Positions 46,541 through 57,400 are shown, numbered from the stretch's first letter. The stretch is 64,000 nt of DNA from Monodelphis domestica (GCF_027887165.1 NC_077235.1:18545383-18609382), one strand, 5' to 3'. Notes: generated by a model from the letters alone, not told the origin. Numbers and translations are program-made.

Positions 46541-46541
46541 C
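46489..46541. repeat. (ATC)n microsatellite seeded by a SINE tail
   Basis: About 17 ATC units (46,500-46,541 pure) continue the 3' tail of the preceding CORE-SINE. The serine-run frame over it is an artefact. Confidence 0.9.
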
Positions 46542-47585
46542 TGAAGGCTATGGGAAATAGATTTCCTTTCTGTACCAGCTCACATCTCTCCATCTTGTGC
46601 ACAAAAAATAGCATAAGAGACTTTGTCAAATGCTTTGCTAAAATAATAGGTGGAACTATGTTTGTGGTATTTCTAATATCTATTAAACAAGAAACTCTAT
46701 ATTTTAGGGAATTTTAGGAGTCAGAGAAATGCGTTTCATTTCTTTCTATGTTTCTAAATAAGGGCCAGTTAAATCTTTATGATGGTAGGATAGATTGCTG
46801 CCTACTTGGTATGAACCAGAGTTTACACCCTCACCACATACCACAATAAGTACCACAATCTGCACCAATTGGATACAGAACCCAAACTATAAAAGGTCAG
46901 AGCATGAAAAAACAGAGATGGGAAGGAGATAACTTAGCTAAAGCTAAAGATGAGAATTCTTAGCTGAACAAAAAATATAAAATAGGCAAAATTACAAAAA
47001 TTGATAAAGAATAATACTTCCCAGCTCTCGGCAGAGAGGTATAGCTGAGAGTTTCAGAAAAAAAATCAACAACCCACTTATTTTTAGGCATTAACCAATG
47101 AGATGATTTGTTACTAGACTATATATATTTGTTATAAGGGAGAGATTCTTTGGGGGAATGTTGGGTAGTAATAGTGATGTTAGAAAAGAAAAAATGGCAC
47201 TGATGAAACATTAATAAAATATACAAAAGAGAAGAGAAGGAAATCTAGAAGGGGACAAAAACAGGAAATGGAGTTCTGTTATTACCATGTTAACAATTGC
47301 ACAATTTATAAGATTTACTGTTTTTAAAATTATATATAACAGTTCACATTTTCATGTACATTGTTGATGTTTGTTAGGTTCACAACAAAAAAGAAAATTA
47401 TATTTCAAAAGCTGTAACAACATGATAACAAAAAAAAGCACAACAGGAATCTGTCTGCCCCAAATTACTCCTCTAAAAATTCTAGACATTAAAATAAAAT
47501 CAATCAAAAACATCTAGAAGAGCCTTATTAAGAACATGACTATTCAAGGGAACATGAGTTAAAACTGAAATAGGAAAAACCACTT
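46542..47585. other. AT-rich sequence, nothing recognised
   Basis: No gene or repeat was recognised. Confidence 0.5.
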
Positions 47586-47589
47586 CATA

Positions 47590-47690
47590 TTACTGATGAG
47601 GAAACTGAGGCAATGATTTGTCCAAGGTAAGATTCAAATATATTTTATGACTTGAATCCAGTGCTGTAGCCATGACAAAATGCATGTAAT
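47590..47690 (-). repeat. MIR-like SINE fragment
   Basis: 'tgatgaggaaactgaggcaa', 'tgatttgtccaaggtaagat' and 'gacttgaatccagtgctgta' fit a minus-strand MIR or SINE fragment. Confidence 0.45.
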
Positions 47691-47699
47691 CTAGGATTT

Positions 47700-47733
47700 A
47701 ATCAATCAACAAATATTTATTAAACATTTATAT

Positions 47734-47781
<48 letters not shown>

Positions 47782-48330
47782 ATATACACCAGGCTCGAGA
47801 CATACAAAGAAAGGCAACAAAAAGCTACTACCTACAAGGAACTCACATTCTAATAGGAGAGACAACATGCAAAAAAGTAGGGCCACAGAAAAGTTCAATA
47901 CAATGTAAATGGAAGGCACCAGCAGTGGGAAGAACTGAGAAAGGCTTCTTGTGAAGAAGTAAGGTGAGATTTAAGGTAAGTTTGAAAGGAGGCCAAGGAA
48001 GCCAGAAGATGGAGGTGAGGCAGCAAAGCATTTCAATCAGACATAGGGGAAACCAGGGAAAAGTCACAGATTCAGGAGATAGAAGGTCATATAAGAGGAA
48101 GAGCAAGTAGGCTATCACAGCTAGATTATAAAGAAGGAAGAAAGTTATGAGAAGAGGAGGAAGGTATGAAAATGTTTTCAACACCCTAGAGGATTTTAGG
48201 TTTCCTCTTGGAAGTGTTAGGGGGCCATTAGCGTTGAATAGGGTTGTAGGAGGTAGGATGTGTGTGTGTGTCTGTGTGTTTGTCTGTTTGTCTCTGTCTC
48301 TGTGTGGCATGGTCTGACTTATGCTTTAGG
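47700..48330 (+). repeat. Old mammal-wide repeat, long copy with (TA)n inside
   Basis: 'caacaaatatttattaaaca', a (TA)n of about 50 bases (47,735-47,786), 'ccaggctcgagacatacaaa', 'aaggaactcacattctaata', 'gggaagaactgagaaaggct', 'gaaggaggaagaaagttatg'-like sequence and 'ctagaggattttaggtttcc'. The same order is seen at 61,690-62,600. Family not assigned. A TG-rich patch lies near 48,260-48,305. The 155-codon minus-strand frame at 47,843-48,310 lies inside this repeat and is not a gene. Confidence 0.55.
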
Positions 48331-48411
48331 GAAAAATAGTAAAAGATAGATCGGAGTGAGGGAAAAAGAAGGAATGGAGTCATCAAGCCAAATTTTAGTA
48401 TTTCCTAATTT

Positions 48412-48888
48412 GGGGGCAGCTAAGTGGCTTAGCAGATAGAGCCTTAGGTCTACAAGTCAGGAAGATTCTTCTTTCTTCCTTTTTTTTTTAAGCCCTCACC
48501 TTCTGTCTTGGAGCCAATACTGTTGGCTCCAAGGCAGAAGAATGGTAAGGGCTAGACAATGGGGGTCAAGTGACTTGCCCAGGGTCACCCAGCTGGGAAG
48601 TGTCTGAGGCCAGATTGGAACCCAGGACCTCTAGTCTCTAGGCCTGGCTCTCCATCCACTGAGCTACCCAGCTGCCCCAAGATTCTTCTTTCTGAATTCA
48701 AATCTGACCTCTGACATTTACTAGCTGTGCAACCTTGGGCAAGTCATTTAACTCCATTTGCCACTGTTTCTCATCTTTAAAATGAGCTAGAGAAGGAAAT
48801 GGCAAATCGCTCCAGAACCTTCCAAGAAAATCCCATAAAGGGATCACAAAGAGTCAGACATGTCTAAAACAACTGAACAACAACAACG
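48412..48888 (+). repeat. Marsupial tRNA-SINE 'second type' split by a SINE1
   Basis: The left part (48,412-48,476) has the head 'gggggcagctaagtggctta'. The right part (48,679-48,888) continues with 'gaattcaaatctgacctctg', 'gctagagaaggaaatggcaa' and 'acaactgaacaacaac'. The parts meet at 'aagattcttctttct', the target site of the inserted SINE1. Confidence 0.85.
48477..48678 (-). repeat. SINE1-type SINE nested in another SINE
   Basis: Minus-strand copy from a T-run (its A-tail) and 'agccctcaccttctgtcttg' to the head 'ctacccagctgcccc'. The 15-base duplication 'aagattcttctttct' flanks it exactly (48,462-48,476 and 48,679-48,693), so this insertion is younger than the host SINE. One odd point is the doubled 'gccaatactgttggctcc', a small self-complementary stretch near its 3' end. 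Confidence 0.93.
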
Positions 48889-49024
48889 ACCTGATCTGAT
48901 GATAATGTGACATAATAAGCGTGCCACATCTGGAGTGAAGAACCACTGGGTTGGAAAGCTACTACCAACACTTACTAGTTATCCAGTTATAGATAAGTGT
49001 CCATTTATGTTGCTTTATTCGTTT
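48889..49024. other. Unassigned sequence
   Basis: Short interval with nothing recognised. Confidence 0.5.
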
Positions 49025-49140
49025 TCTGAACCTTTCTTTTTTTTAGATTTTTAATTAAAAAAATATTTTCCCATGTTTACATGATACATTTTTGTTCCCT
49101 CCCCACCTCCCACAGCTAACAAGCAATTTCACTGGTTAAC
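49025..49140 (-). repeat. LINE 3' end, same family as 51,529 and 57,452
   Basis: 'tttttgttccctccccacct' and 'cccacagctaacaagcaatt' followed by 'tcactggttaa' are the reverse complement of the end region seen at 51,900-51,990 and, in the same orientation, at 57,185-57,225 ('gccaacaagcaactccactg'). Confidence 0.6.
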
Positions 49141-49299
49141 CTTTCTTTTTTCCACATCTGTAAACTAAGTGATAGGGCCTAGACTCATGCTTTCAATTGA
49201 GAGGGAACTTCTAAGTCATCCTGCCTTAGAAGTTAAATAGCAACTATGATGTACTGCCTCTCCAATATATATACACATGATTTACGAGAATATCTCCGC

Positions 49300-49365
49300 T
49301 AGCTACTTTTCAGGATTGTTGTGAAGATCAAGTGAGAGAAACATTAAGTATTTTGCAAATCTTCC
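49300..49365 (+). repeat. CORE-SINE core fragment
   Basis: 'caggattgttgtgaagatca' then 'agtattttgcaaatcttcc' matches the CORE domain and tail start of a Mar/Mon-like SINE. Confidence 0.5.
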
Positions 49366-49455
49366 AAGATTACCTATCAGCACTAATTAGAAATTAATGA
49401 TTACAAGTTTGCAGACAACTAGAGTACTACAGATGAAAAGGAACATCACTGGTAG

Positions 49456-49592
49456 TATATATATATATACACTATAATATAGATATTAAATACATATATA
49501 CTATAATAATTATAGTGCTATAATATAATTTATAGTATATATATAGTATATATATAGTATAATTTATAGTATATAAATATATACATATATAT
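49456..49592. repeat. TA-rich imperfect repeat
   Basis: Repeats of 'tatagtatatatatagtata' and 'ctataataattatagtgcta'. Several short self-complementary segments such as 'tatagtgctata'. Confidence 0.85.
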
Positions 49593-49659
49593 GTAAAGAT
49601 AAATAGATAGTTTTAGAAAAACTAGACCAGAGATTTTATTGCTATGGGAAGAACCTAGT

Positions 49660-49853
49660 AAGGAATTTCCTTTACCAATGGAGACTAAAATCCTTTCTGC
49701 CGCTTCTATCTGTTAGAGTGTTAGAGATACTTCAAGCACTGACAAGGTGAGTGATTTGCTCTGTCACACAACCATTACGTGTAAGAGGCAGGGCTGGAAA
49801 CCAAGCTGTCCTGGCTACAAGGTCGCCTCTCTATCCATTATGCCCACTGCCTC
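49660..49853 (-). repeat. Marsupial tRNA-SINE 'third type'
   Basis: Forward order 'ggaatttcctttaccaatgg', 'gttagagtgttagagatact', 'gtgatttgctctgtcacaca' and 'gaggcagggctggaaaccaa', then 'ctctctatccattatgccca'. This is a nearly whole inverted copy of the type at 14,710-14,912. Confidence 0.65.
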
Positions 49854-50349
49854 TCCTTGACAGCACAGAAAATCTAAATGGTAGTGTTTTTTCCTAATTT
49901 TAGTCAAAATTTTCATTGAGCTTTTTAAACACTTTAACACACTTTGATATAAGATGCTCAATTGCCACTTCGGTAGTCTTGTATTACAAGTTCAAGATGA
50001 GGATGTAACAGTTGCTCTCATTTATATTTTTAGAATTTGATCTACCCTTTTCAGAAGCCACAGAAAAATTGGGGGAGACATGTCTTTTGCTTCATATTTA
50101 AAGTTTTACATTAATTCACTTAGTCCAGAAAAATGCAGAAATAGTTTAACCGCATTAGTATTTGGGGGCTGATTTTCTAAGATGAGTAATAATGTTATGT
50201 GAATATATTTATTTTTCTTGAGCAATGTCACAAACAACTTTAATATCTGCACTTCTTTTAATTATAAATTATTCTCCAAAAATAATTAACAGGAATTTAA
50301 TAATCGAAGCAAATTTTAAAAGAAGATACAATCAACTTTGCTGTAAAAT
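49854..50349. other. AT-rich sequence, nothing recognised
   Basis: No gene or repeat was recognised. Runs of ATTA/TTAAT near 50,255-50,310 are noted without further support. Confidence 0.45.
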
Positions 50350-50480
50350 TACCATCTGATTAGCAACTTAGAGTTGGGAAGGACTTTAGTTCTCATCTGT
50401 TTCAGCCCTGTCTTTTTACATACTAAAAAAAATGCCTAAAACAATGATCTACCCAAAGTAATATGGGTAGGAAGATTGCA
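50350..50480 (-). repeat. MIR-like SINE fragment
   Basis: 'cttagagttgggaaggactt', 'tctcatctgtttcagccctg' and 'tgatctacccaaagtaatat' are consistent with a minus-strand MIR-type repeat. Confidence 0.4.
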
Positions 50481-50568
50481 ACAGAGGTTTCTTCTAAAGG
50501 TCTTATGAATTCTTAATGTTGCCCCCTCCTTTTTTTACAGAGACCATTTGGGGTGTCCTAGTATAAAT

Positions 50569-50595
50569 ACACACACACACACACATACACACACA
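50569..50595. repeat. (AC)n microsatellite
   Basis: About 27 bases of AC with one interruption, next to the tail of the SINE1 copy that follows. Confidence 0.85.
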
Positions 50596-50608
50596 TAATA
50601 TTTATATA

Positions 50609-50793
50609 AACCCTTACCTTCTGTCTTGGAATCAGTACTGTATATTGGTTCCAAGGCAGAAGAGTGGTAAGGGCTAGGCAATGGGGGTCAAGTGACTTGT
50701 CCAGGGTCACACAGCTGGGAGGTGGCTGAGGCCAGATTTGAATCCCATCTATAGGCCTGATTCTCCATCCACTGAGCTACCTAGCTGCCCCCC
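50609..50793 (-). repeat. SINE1-type marsupial tRNA-SINE
   Basis: Minus-strand copy from 'aaacccttaccttctgtctt' to 'ctgagctacctagctgcccc'. It lacks about 12 bases near 'gaatcccatctataggcctg' compared with other copies. No clear target duplication. Confidence 0.9.
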
Positions 50794-50964
50794 ATAGATG
50801 TGTTTTAACAAGTGTCAGTTGTTGGCAAAGGGATGAGAAGATCTTATTCTTCCTTTTCTAACACTTCTCCACATACGTCTATGATTTTTACTTAATGATT
50901 TTGAGGGAGAAGAGACAAAGGAATAGGTTTAAGATGGATAAAATATAACGTTGGGACATCACAG

Positions 50965-51090
50965 GATTTAGAGCTGAGTGAACCTCACAAAGACCATCTA
51001 GTCTACCACTCTGCATTTATAGAGCCTGAAACTTGAAAACGTCAAGTGACATATCTAAAGTCTCACACAGTAAATAGCTGAGGCAAGAGA
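50965..51090 (-). repeat. MIR-like SINE fragment
   Basis: 'ttagagctgagtgaacctca', 'aaagaccatctagtctacca' and 'atatctaaagtctcacacag' fit a minus-strand MIR-like repeat. Confidence 0.45.
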
Positions 51091-51528
51091 CAAAAGGGAG
51101 CTATTCAACATCTGCTTTTACTCCAAGGAGACTAATCTTTAAACTGGAAAGGTCTTTTTTTTTGCTGTTTAACTGAGATTTTGTCAGATCTAGTAGTCTC
51201 TACCCCCTCCAATCTATCATAAACACCACTCACCACTGACAGGCTTATCTGATCATGTCATCTCTCTCCTTAAAAACATCCATGGCTACCCCTTATCAAA
51301 AACAGTATTAATGCCCTAAGTTGTCATTTATTGCCCTCCAGCAACCTTTCCAGTTTTATATCCCACTACTTTCCCTATACTACATTCCAGCCAAACTGGA
51401 CCAGCCCTCCTTCCTGAAACATTTTTGCTACACACCACAATCCTCCATCCCTTGACTCCACTCTTTTACATGTATGCAATGCTCTTCTTTGTAATTCTAG
51501 CTTCCATCAAGACTCATTTCAGATACCA

Positions 51529-52039
51529 AAAGGAATGGGAATTATGAACTGGAGGAATTCCATGTGAACTGGAACGACTTCCAGGAATGGATGCAGAGTG
51601 AGAGGAGCAGAACCAGGAGAACATTGTACCCAGAGATGGATACACTCTGGTGCAATGGAATGGAATGGACTTCTCCATTAGTGGCAATGCAGTGATCCTG
51701 AACCACCCGGAGGGATCTACAAGAAAAACCACTATCCACATTCAGAGGAAGAACTGTGGGAGCGAAAACACAGAAGAAAAACACAATTGATCACGTAGTG
51801 CAATGGGGATATGATTAGGTTTTGATGTTAAAGGATCACTCTACTTCAAATATGAATACCATCGAAATAGGTTTTGAACAATGATTCATGGATAACCCAG
51901 TGGAACTGCTTGTCAGCTCCAGGAGAGGGGAGAGAAGAGGAGTAGGAACAATCATAAATCATGGAACCATGGGAAAATATTCTAAATAAAAAAAAATAAG
52001 AAGGTCATGTATGTAGGGAATGGCTGAAAAAAAACACTT
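51529..52039 (+). mobile_element. Truncated non-LTR LINE inserted in L2
   Basis: The insert starts 'aaaggaatgggaattatgaa', includes 'gtgaactggaacgacttcca', 'gaggagcagaaccaggagaa', 'ctccattagtggcaatgcag', 'cattcagaggaagaactgtg' and 'gaaaatattctaaataaaaa', and ends in an A-rich tail (51,985-51,999). It is flanked by 'atttcagatacca' (51,516-51,528) and 'atttcagttacca' (52,040-52,052). Only 3' sequence is present. Family not assigned (L1- or RTE-like). Small minus-strand frames inside it are not genes. Confidence 0.7.
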
Positions 52040-52125
52040 ATTTCAGTTACCAATTCATCAGGAGGCCTTCCCAGGTCCCCTCAGCTAATAGAGCCTTTCC
52101 TTTCCAAGGTCCCCTTCCTTCTTCC

Positions 52126-52127
<2 letters not shown>

Positions 52128-52193
<66 letters not shown>
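52128..52193. repeat. (TA)n microsatellite
   Basis: About 66 bases of uninterrupted alternating TA inside the L2 3' end, probably grown in place from its 'tatatat' segment. Confidence 0.95.
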
Positions 52194-52195
<2 letters not shown>

Positions 52196-52335
52196 TTAAG
52201 GTTCCTACTAGGATATATGTTGTCTTCTCCATTAGGGTGTAATTTCTTTTAGCTCAAGGGTTGTTTTTAGTATTTTCCTCGTATCCTTAGCACATAGTAA
52301 GTAATTAATGAAGGCTTGTTGATTGATTCCTTCTC

Positions 52336-53949
52336 CTTTCTCATTCCTCTGTCCTAGTGTGACCCACTGATTTGTAGCCAATAGGAAATGCAGTACAAAT
52401 CTTCAAGGATCTGGAGACAAAAATAATGTAAATTGAAGGAAACTGTAAATTGTAATTCTATAAATATAGAACTTCACTATTGCTAATTTTGGCATAATTC
52501 CTTCACATTTTGTTTAGAAACATTTATACTTTTATTTAACATAATTTTCATTTCTTCTGGCAGCCCTTTGAAAATCATTTTATGCATAAAATCTGCTTTA
52601 GGCTATGTCTGTATAGTATTACAGGAACAGGAAAGTTGGCAATTATCCAATTGGTTCATTCCAAAAAATTCTGAGCAGGGTAATAACTGTCTACACTGGT
52701 TGAATAAAATGGATAGCTAACCAAAATCTCTCCTTCACTCGGCTTCTAGTTCCATACATGAATGAAATGTTATTCTTTAATGGGGGGAAGGGGCAGAATA
52801 GAGAGAATAAGACCCCTAACTGATTTTGCTCAGTCAATTCAACATTCTTGCCCCTCAGAGAGCTCTCTTCCAGCAGACCTTTATCCATACAAATTGAGTC
52901 GACTGATCATTTCGATAGCACATGGATGATCTTAAGGATCAAGTTGTGTGTAGGTCATTTATGTTTTGGCAACAGCAGCTTGTTCTAAATGTAGATCTTA
53001 GAATGGTAGCCAAGCCAGCAGAATGACTGATAGAAAGCTTAATATGTGACTAGGTCACTGTATTTCACACATGGACAAACCAGAGGTAAAGCACCTTTAA
53101 GAATGGAGGAGAAATAACAGTTTCAGCTATATGGAGTGGGTTCATTTGCCTCTGTAAAATCATTTTTTCTTAGATAAACATTCACAAGTCCTTGCAGGAT
53201 TTTTTCCTCGCTCCTCTCGGACTTAAATCATCACCCATATTACAAAAATATTCTCACGAATATCTCTAGTGGCACAGTCTTGTTCCTTTAATTAAAGGAC
53301 AAATAGAACATGATAGTATGGAACTCTAAACTAGAATTGGTCGTTGTTATCCAGGAAATTACAAAACAGGGTAGGTTTTGTGGTTGTTAAGTTGTTGTTT
53401 CCAAATGTCATGACCAGCCTTGCTTCTCGCTTCTGTGCTTGCCAGGTCAGCACACTTAACCCCACCATAGGCAGAAAATAGAAGATCTCATAGATCCATA
53501 GCTCAGGGACCGGAGCATCAAGCTAATTTTGCCATTGGTCCTGTTGTGAGCTGGAACCTAGTTGCAGTAACTGAACAATCCTCAATCTTGGAGACATACC
53601 CAAGTACCTCGGTGGCCATCCTGTGCTCCCTTCCTGATCCCCTTTGTTGAATCAGCTCTGTCTATCTTGGTCCTTGCTTTATTGTAAATGCTCCTAATGT
53701 GGAATGGAGTCCTATTTGGGGTCTTGCCCTGAGCCCAAGTTTCTCTTATGATGTTCTTGCCACTAATATTTCTGCCCATTTTCCATTCTGTCTGGTGAAA
53801 TGCCCTCTAAATGTCATTTTGTGGACATGTCTGACATGGCTCTTCTAGACCCCAGTCTCCAACTTGATGCTGCTAAACTCATCTGGAACTCCCACTTGCA
53901 TGTCTTGTGGGACTCAAGTTTTCCATTTAGGTTTGTCTAGCTTCCTACC
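52336..53949. other. Unassigned sequence
   Basis: No gene or repeat was recognised. The 65-codon minus-strand frames at 52,691-52,888 and 53,582-53,779 have no recognised product. The part 53,570-53,960 has slightly higher GC and may be an undetected old repeat. Confidence 0.45.
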
Positions 53950-54120
53950 TATGAGCACTCAGTGGCCATACAGAAAAACCTGACTTTAAAACCCATTTCT
54001 TCCATTTCTGTATCCACGAGGAAGTTACTTAACTTTTGGAGATCTCATTTTCTTCATCCACAAAATGGTGGTTAGACTAAGTGACCTCAAAGGCCTCTTA
54101 TAGCCTTCATTTTATGTTCC
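53950..54120 (+). repeat. MIR-like SINE fragment
   Basis: 'gaggaagttacttaactttt', 'ggagatctcattttcttcat', 'ccacaaaatggtggttagac' and 'taagtgacctcaaaggcctc' follow a forward MIR3-like SINE. Confidence 0.6.
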
Positions 54121-54655
54121 TGCTGAGCCCTGGTATTGATGTTTGTCACTTCAGTTGAGGGAATTTTTCTTCTCAAATTTAAGGTGCATGTGAAATGTCT
54201 AATAAACTAAGTGAAATTAAGGCTTAAAATTGAACTGAATGCCCCAAAGTAGCCCATCGGTCATTCCCTTGAGGTTCTTGGAAAAAATCCTGGGTCGGAT
54301 TTGAATGGTTAAGTTCAGCTGTCATCACAATAAGGTCAGGAAGCTATTTCTCTGATTTCATCTACTCCTAAGTATGCGTCTGCATTTTTCAACCTGTTTT
54401 GAGAAAAACATTGAATTTTTCATAGACTAGAATGCATATAGAATTCTTTTATGACATCAACACATTATTTTTGCAAGAAGTAATAACCAACCCATAGATC
54501 TTTTAGTTGTACATTTTTGATTCATTTTTCAACTTTGATGCTGCTAGTGGGAAGTTTTCCTACGAAAAATTGAAGTTTTACATAAACTGGAGTGAGTAGC
54601 CTAAGCATTAGGTAATTGAACCTGTATATATTTTTGTAAGAACTAGAAATTTTTA
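54121..54655. other. AT-rich sequence, nothing recognised
   Basis: No gene or repeat was recognised. Confidence 0.5.
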
Positions 54656-54855
54656 GGGGGCACCTAGATGGGCTCAGTGGATTGAGAGCTAGGCGATAGG
54701 TCCTGGGTTCCAATCTGGCCTCAGACACTTCCCAGCTGTGTGACCCTGGGCAAGTTACTTGACCCCCATTGCCCAGCCCTTACTGCTCTTCTGCCTTGGC
54801 ACCAATGCACAGTATCGATTCCAAGAGAGAAGGTAAGAATTTTAATTTTTAAAAA
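54656..54855 (+). repeat. SINE1-type marsupial tRNA-SINE
   Basis: Copy from 'gggggcacctagatgggctc' to 'gagagaaggtaagaatttta'. It is somewhat diverged: the Gly-rich head has changes and 'tggcaccaatgcacagtatc' replaces the usual 'tggagccaatacacagtatt'. Confidence 0.88.
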
Positions 54856-55562
54856 GGGAATTTTTTTTCACAAGGAACATAGACTCATTTTGGCCAAGTC
54901 ATTAAATGAGCTAGAAGCTATATAGCTAAAAATCCGACGTCCTGATAATAAACATGTACTGTTCTCCAGATATTTATACAATGGATGTACAGTAAGTAGC
55001 CCACAAGAAAAGAAGATAGCTGAGGGCCAGGACTATTCTACTATTGGCTTTGTATTCTAAGGCCCCAACTGAGGTCCTGGCTCTTCTGTTGTGACTGGAT
55101 CTATGATTCATTGATATGGAAATAGGAGTCCTAATTCTTGTAGGGAACCACCTCTACTAATTCAGATGGGCAAGTACTGAACAGTTTATAGATTGAAGCA
55201 GTTGCCTACAGCCAAGCATTCTGTCTTTGACAAGCTCGGAACTTGATCCCAGGTCTTTCTAGACTCCAACACATCTCCTGATACATGACTCCAAGTTGTT
55301 ATGCACACTGTGGGTGTTTAACATATGCTTGTTGATGGAATGATTCACTTTTCAAATGGTCTTAGATCTCTCTGAGCATTCCCAACCCCCAGAACAATGA
55401 CTTTCACACAGCAGGCTCAAAATAATTGTATGGTGGTCCATGTTCATTTCACTTTCGTGAGCCTTGGGGAGTTTCTAAAATAATACTGATGAAACTCTCC
55501 TGTGAACTTACTTGGAAAGTGAGTAAGATGTGGGGAAGGCTAACCTTAAGAAGGCAATGCTA
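54856..55562. other. Unassigned sequence
   Basis: No gene was recognised. Weak L2-end-like words near 55,300-55,340 ('gtgggtgtttaacatatgct', 'tgttgatggaatga') may be an L2 terminus. Confidence 0.4.
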
Positions 55563-55779
55563 GGGGACAGCTGGGTGGCCCAGTGGATGGAGAGTCAGGC
55601 CCAGAGATGGGAGATCTCAGGTTCAAATCTGGCCTCTGACACTTCCCAGCTGTGTGACCCTGGGCAAGTCCCTTCACCCCCATTGCCTAGCCCTTATGGC
55701 TCTTCTGCCTTGGAACCAATGGTTCCAAGGTGGAAGGGAAGGGTTTAAAACCAACCAACCAACCAACAAACAAATAAAT
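55563..55779 (+). repeat. SINE1-type marsupial tRNA-SINE with (AACC)n tail
   Basis: Copy from 'ggggacagctgggtggccca' to 'ggtggaagggaagggttt', followed by an (AACC)n/(AAAT) tail instead of pure A. Its end region is shortened: 'cttggaaccaatggttccaa' lacks the usual 'acacagtattga' and forms a palindrome. The direct repeat 'aaggcaatgct' (55,551-55,561) and 'agggcaatgct' (55,780-55,790) is the target duplication. Confidence 0.92.
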
Positions 55780-55834
55780 AGGGCAATGCTCTTTCAAAGA
55801 GCCTCTGTCCAAGACTGTCTCCTTAGATATTGAG

Positions 55835-56090
55835 GTAATAAGGTGACCCAGCAAAGAGAGCACTGATTCTGGAGTCAGGAAGATCTGAATTCAAAACAAT
55901 GTCACACACTGACTAGCTGTATAAGTCTGGGCAAGTCACTACTTTTCTCTGGTGCTTCAGTTCCTCAGGTATAAACTGAGGAAAATGGTAGCGACTATCT
56001 GCCAGGGATGCCAGGGAGAATTGAATGAGCTATTTCAAAAGCATAGTACTTGGTACATTGTAGATCCCAATAAAGGCTTGTTTCCTTCCT
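55835..56090 (+). repeat. CORE-SINE/MIR-like element
   Basis: 'tctggagtcaggaagatctg', 'gactagctgtataagtctgg', 'gcttcagttcctcaggtata', 'gggagaattgaatgagctat' and 'tacttggtacattgtagatc' with an 'aataaaggcttgtttccttc' end. A near full-length forward copy. The 70-codon frame at 55,952-56,164 lies mostly inside it. Confidence 0.65.
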
Positions 56091-56545
56091 TTCTTCAAAT
56101 CTGCTATCGAGGTTTTGCTTTAATATGGAACTTTAATCAACTGAACTCATCTGCCTTAAAATAATGACAAATGCTAAAAAGGAGATAAATGCCCCAAACC
56201 CAAGATATTCTATTTTCTTGGATTGTTAAAAAGATACAGACCATTAGTTAACTATGTAAAAAATGTGCTCACAATTTCCCAAAATCTCACTAAGAACGTA
56301 ACTTTCTTCTTTCTTCCACCCCCTTCCCTCCCTTCCCATTCCACTCCCCTGTGAAATGAGAAAGTTAAATCATATTTTCCTCTTTTTTCTAATAGGACAT
56401 GTTGGCATATAAAGAAAGCAACATAAACTAGCTTTCAGTAGACCAAACATTGAAATGACTTGTTAGTGCTAATTTACAGGAGCAACTCAAAGAAAAATAA
56501 AGGGTGTAGGGATTATCTCTATATGTATGATTTAAAAGACATAAT
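56091..56545. other. Unassigned sequence
   Basis: No gene or repeat was recognised. A short C/T-rich stretch lies at 56,310-56,350. Confidence 0.5.
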
Positions 56546-56748
56546 GAGGGCAGCTAGGTAGCTCAGTGGATTGAGAGCCAGGCCTAGAGATGGGAGGTCC
56601 TAGGTTCAAATCTGGTCTCAGACACTTCCCAGCTGTGTGACCTTGGGCAAGTCACTTAACCCCCATTGCCTAGCCCTTACCACTCTTCTGCCTTGGAACC
56701 AATACACAGTATTGACTCCAAGATGGAAGGTAAGAGTTTAAAAAAATA
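56546..56748 (+). repeat. SINE1-type marsupial tRNA-SINE, full length
   Basis: Copy from 'agggcagctaggtagctcag' to 'gatggaaggtaagagtttaa'. 'aaaagacataat' before it and 'aaaagacaacat' after it form a near-perfect target duplication. Low divergence suggests a young insertion. Confidence 0.92.
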
Positions 56749-57014
56749 AAAGACAACATATATTTCAAAAAAACAATTTCAGAGAACAGGAGATGCTAAA
56801 TATTTGGACTTATGAAATATTTAGTGTTGAATCAAAGACCCTGTCTTAGTTATGTTTCCAAATCAATTATTTGGAAGTCAATTTGTTTTGGCAGTTCACC
56901 AAACTACTGCCAGTTAATTGACTCCTTTTGTTGTCATAATGCCAAAAATAATGTAAGTGATTTTAATTTATAAACTTCAATTAGTATTTTATGACCTTTG
57001 TCATCATATTTAAA
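56749..57014. other. AT-rich sequence, nothing recognised
   Basis: No gene or repeat was recognised. Confidence 0.5.
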
Positions 57015-57165
57015 GAATAGGTCTTGAAGCCTAGAAGATATAGGTTCTAGTCTAGCCCTTGACACATAGTAACTATGTAAAGATGGGCAAATCACTTAAC
57101 TTCTTGCTTCTCTAGGCAATTTTTAAGACTCTAAGTTGCAGAGCAGTTGTTTCCAGTTCTAAAAC
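57015..57165 (+). repeat. Marsupial tRNA-SINE 'third type' fragment
   Basis: 'atataggttctagtctagcc', 'agatgggcaaatcacttaac', 'tgcttctctaggcaattttt' and 'gactctaagttgcagagcag' follow the forward third type. Confidence 0.55.
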
Positions 57166-57179
57166 AGTGAGGTATCATT

Positions 57180-57400
57180 TTCGCATACCAACCCCCCTCC
57201 CATAGCCAACAAGCAACTCCACTGGGTTTGACATGTGTCATTGATCAAGACCCATTTCCATATTATTATTTGCACCAGGGTGATCCTTTAGAGTCTACTT
57301 TCCCAGTCATAGCCCCACTGACCCTTGTGATAAAGCAGTTGTTTTTCTTCTGTTTTTCTTTCCCCACATTTTTTCCATATTATTGTTTGCTTAGTAGACA
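57180..57400 (-). repeat. LINE 3' end, inverted copy
   Basis: Read in reverse it gives 'aaaacagaagaaaaacaact', 'actctaaaggatcaccctgg', 'atatggaaatgggtcttgat' and 'atgacacatgtcaaacccag'. These are the same words in the same order as the plus-strand copy at 57,452-57,760. No coding frame. Confidence 0.75.

Larger units (their letters stand above)
51180..52335 (+). repeat. L2-like LINE 3' end, split by a LINE and a (TA)n
   Basis: Left part 51,180-51,528: 'ggcttatctgatcatgtcat', 'ccaaactggaccagccctcc', 'aagactcatttcagatacc'. It continues after the insertion at 52,053: 'atcaggaggccttcccaggt', then (TA)n at 52,128-52,193, then 'atatatgttgtcttctccat', 'tagggtgtaatttcttttag', 'cttagcacatagtaagtaat' and 'tgaaggcttgttgattgatt'. 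This is the textbook order of the L2 3' end. No coding frame is preserved. Confidence 0.75.

Noticed and set aside
47843-48310. 155-codon minus-strand frame
   Set aside because: It lies entirely within the reverse strand of an old dispersed repeat.
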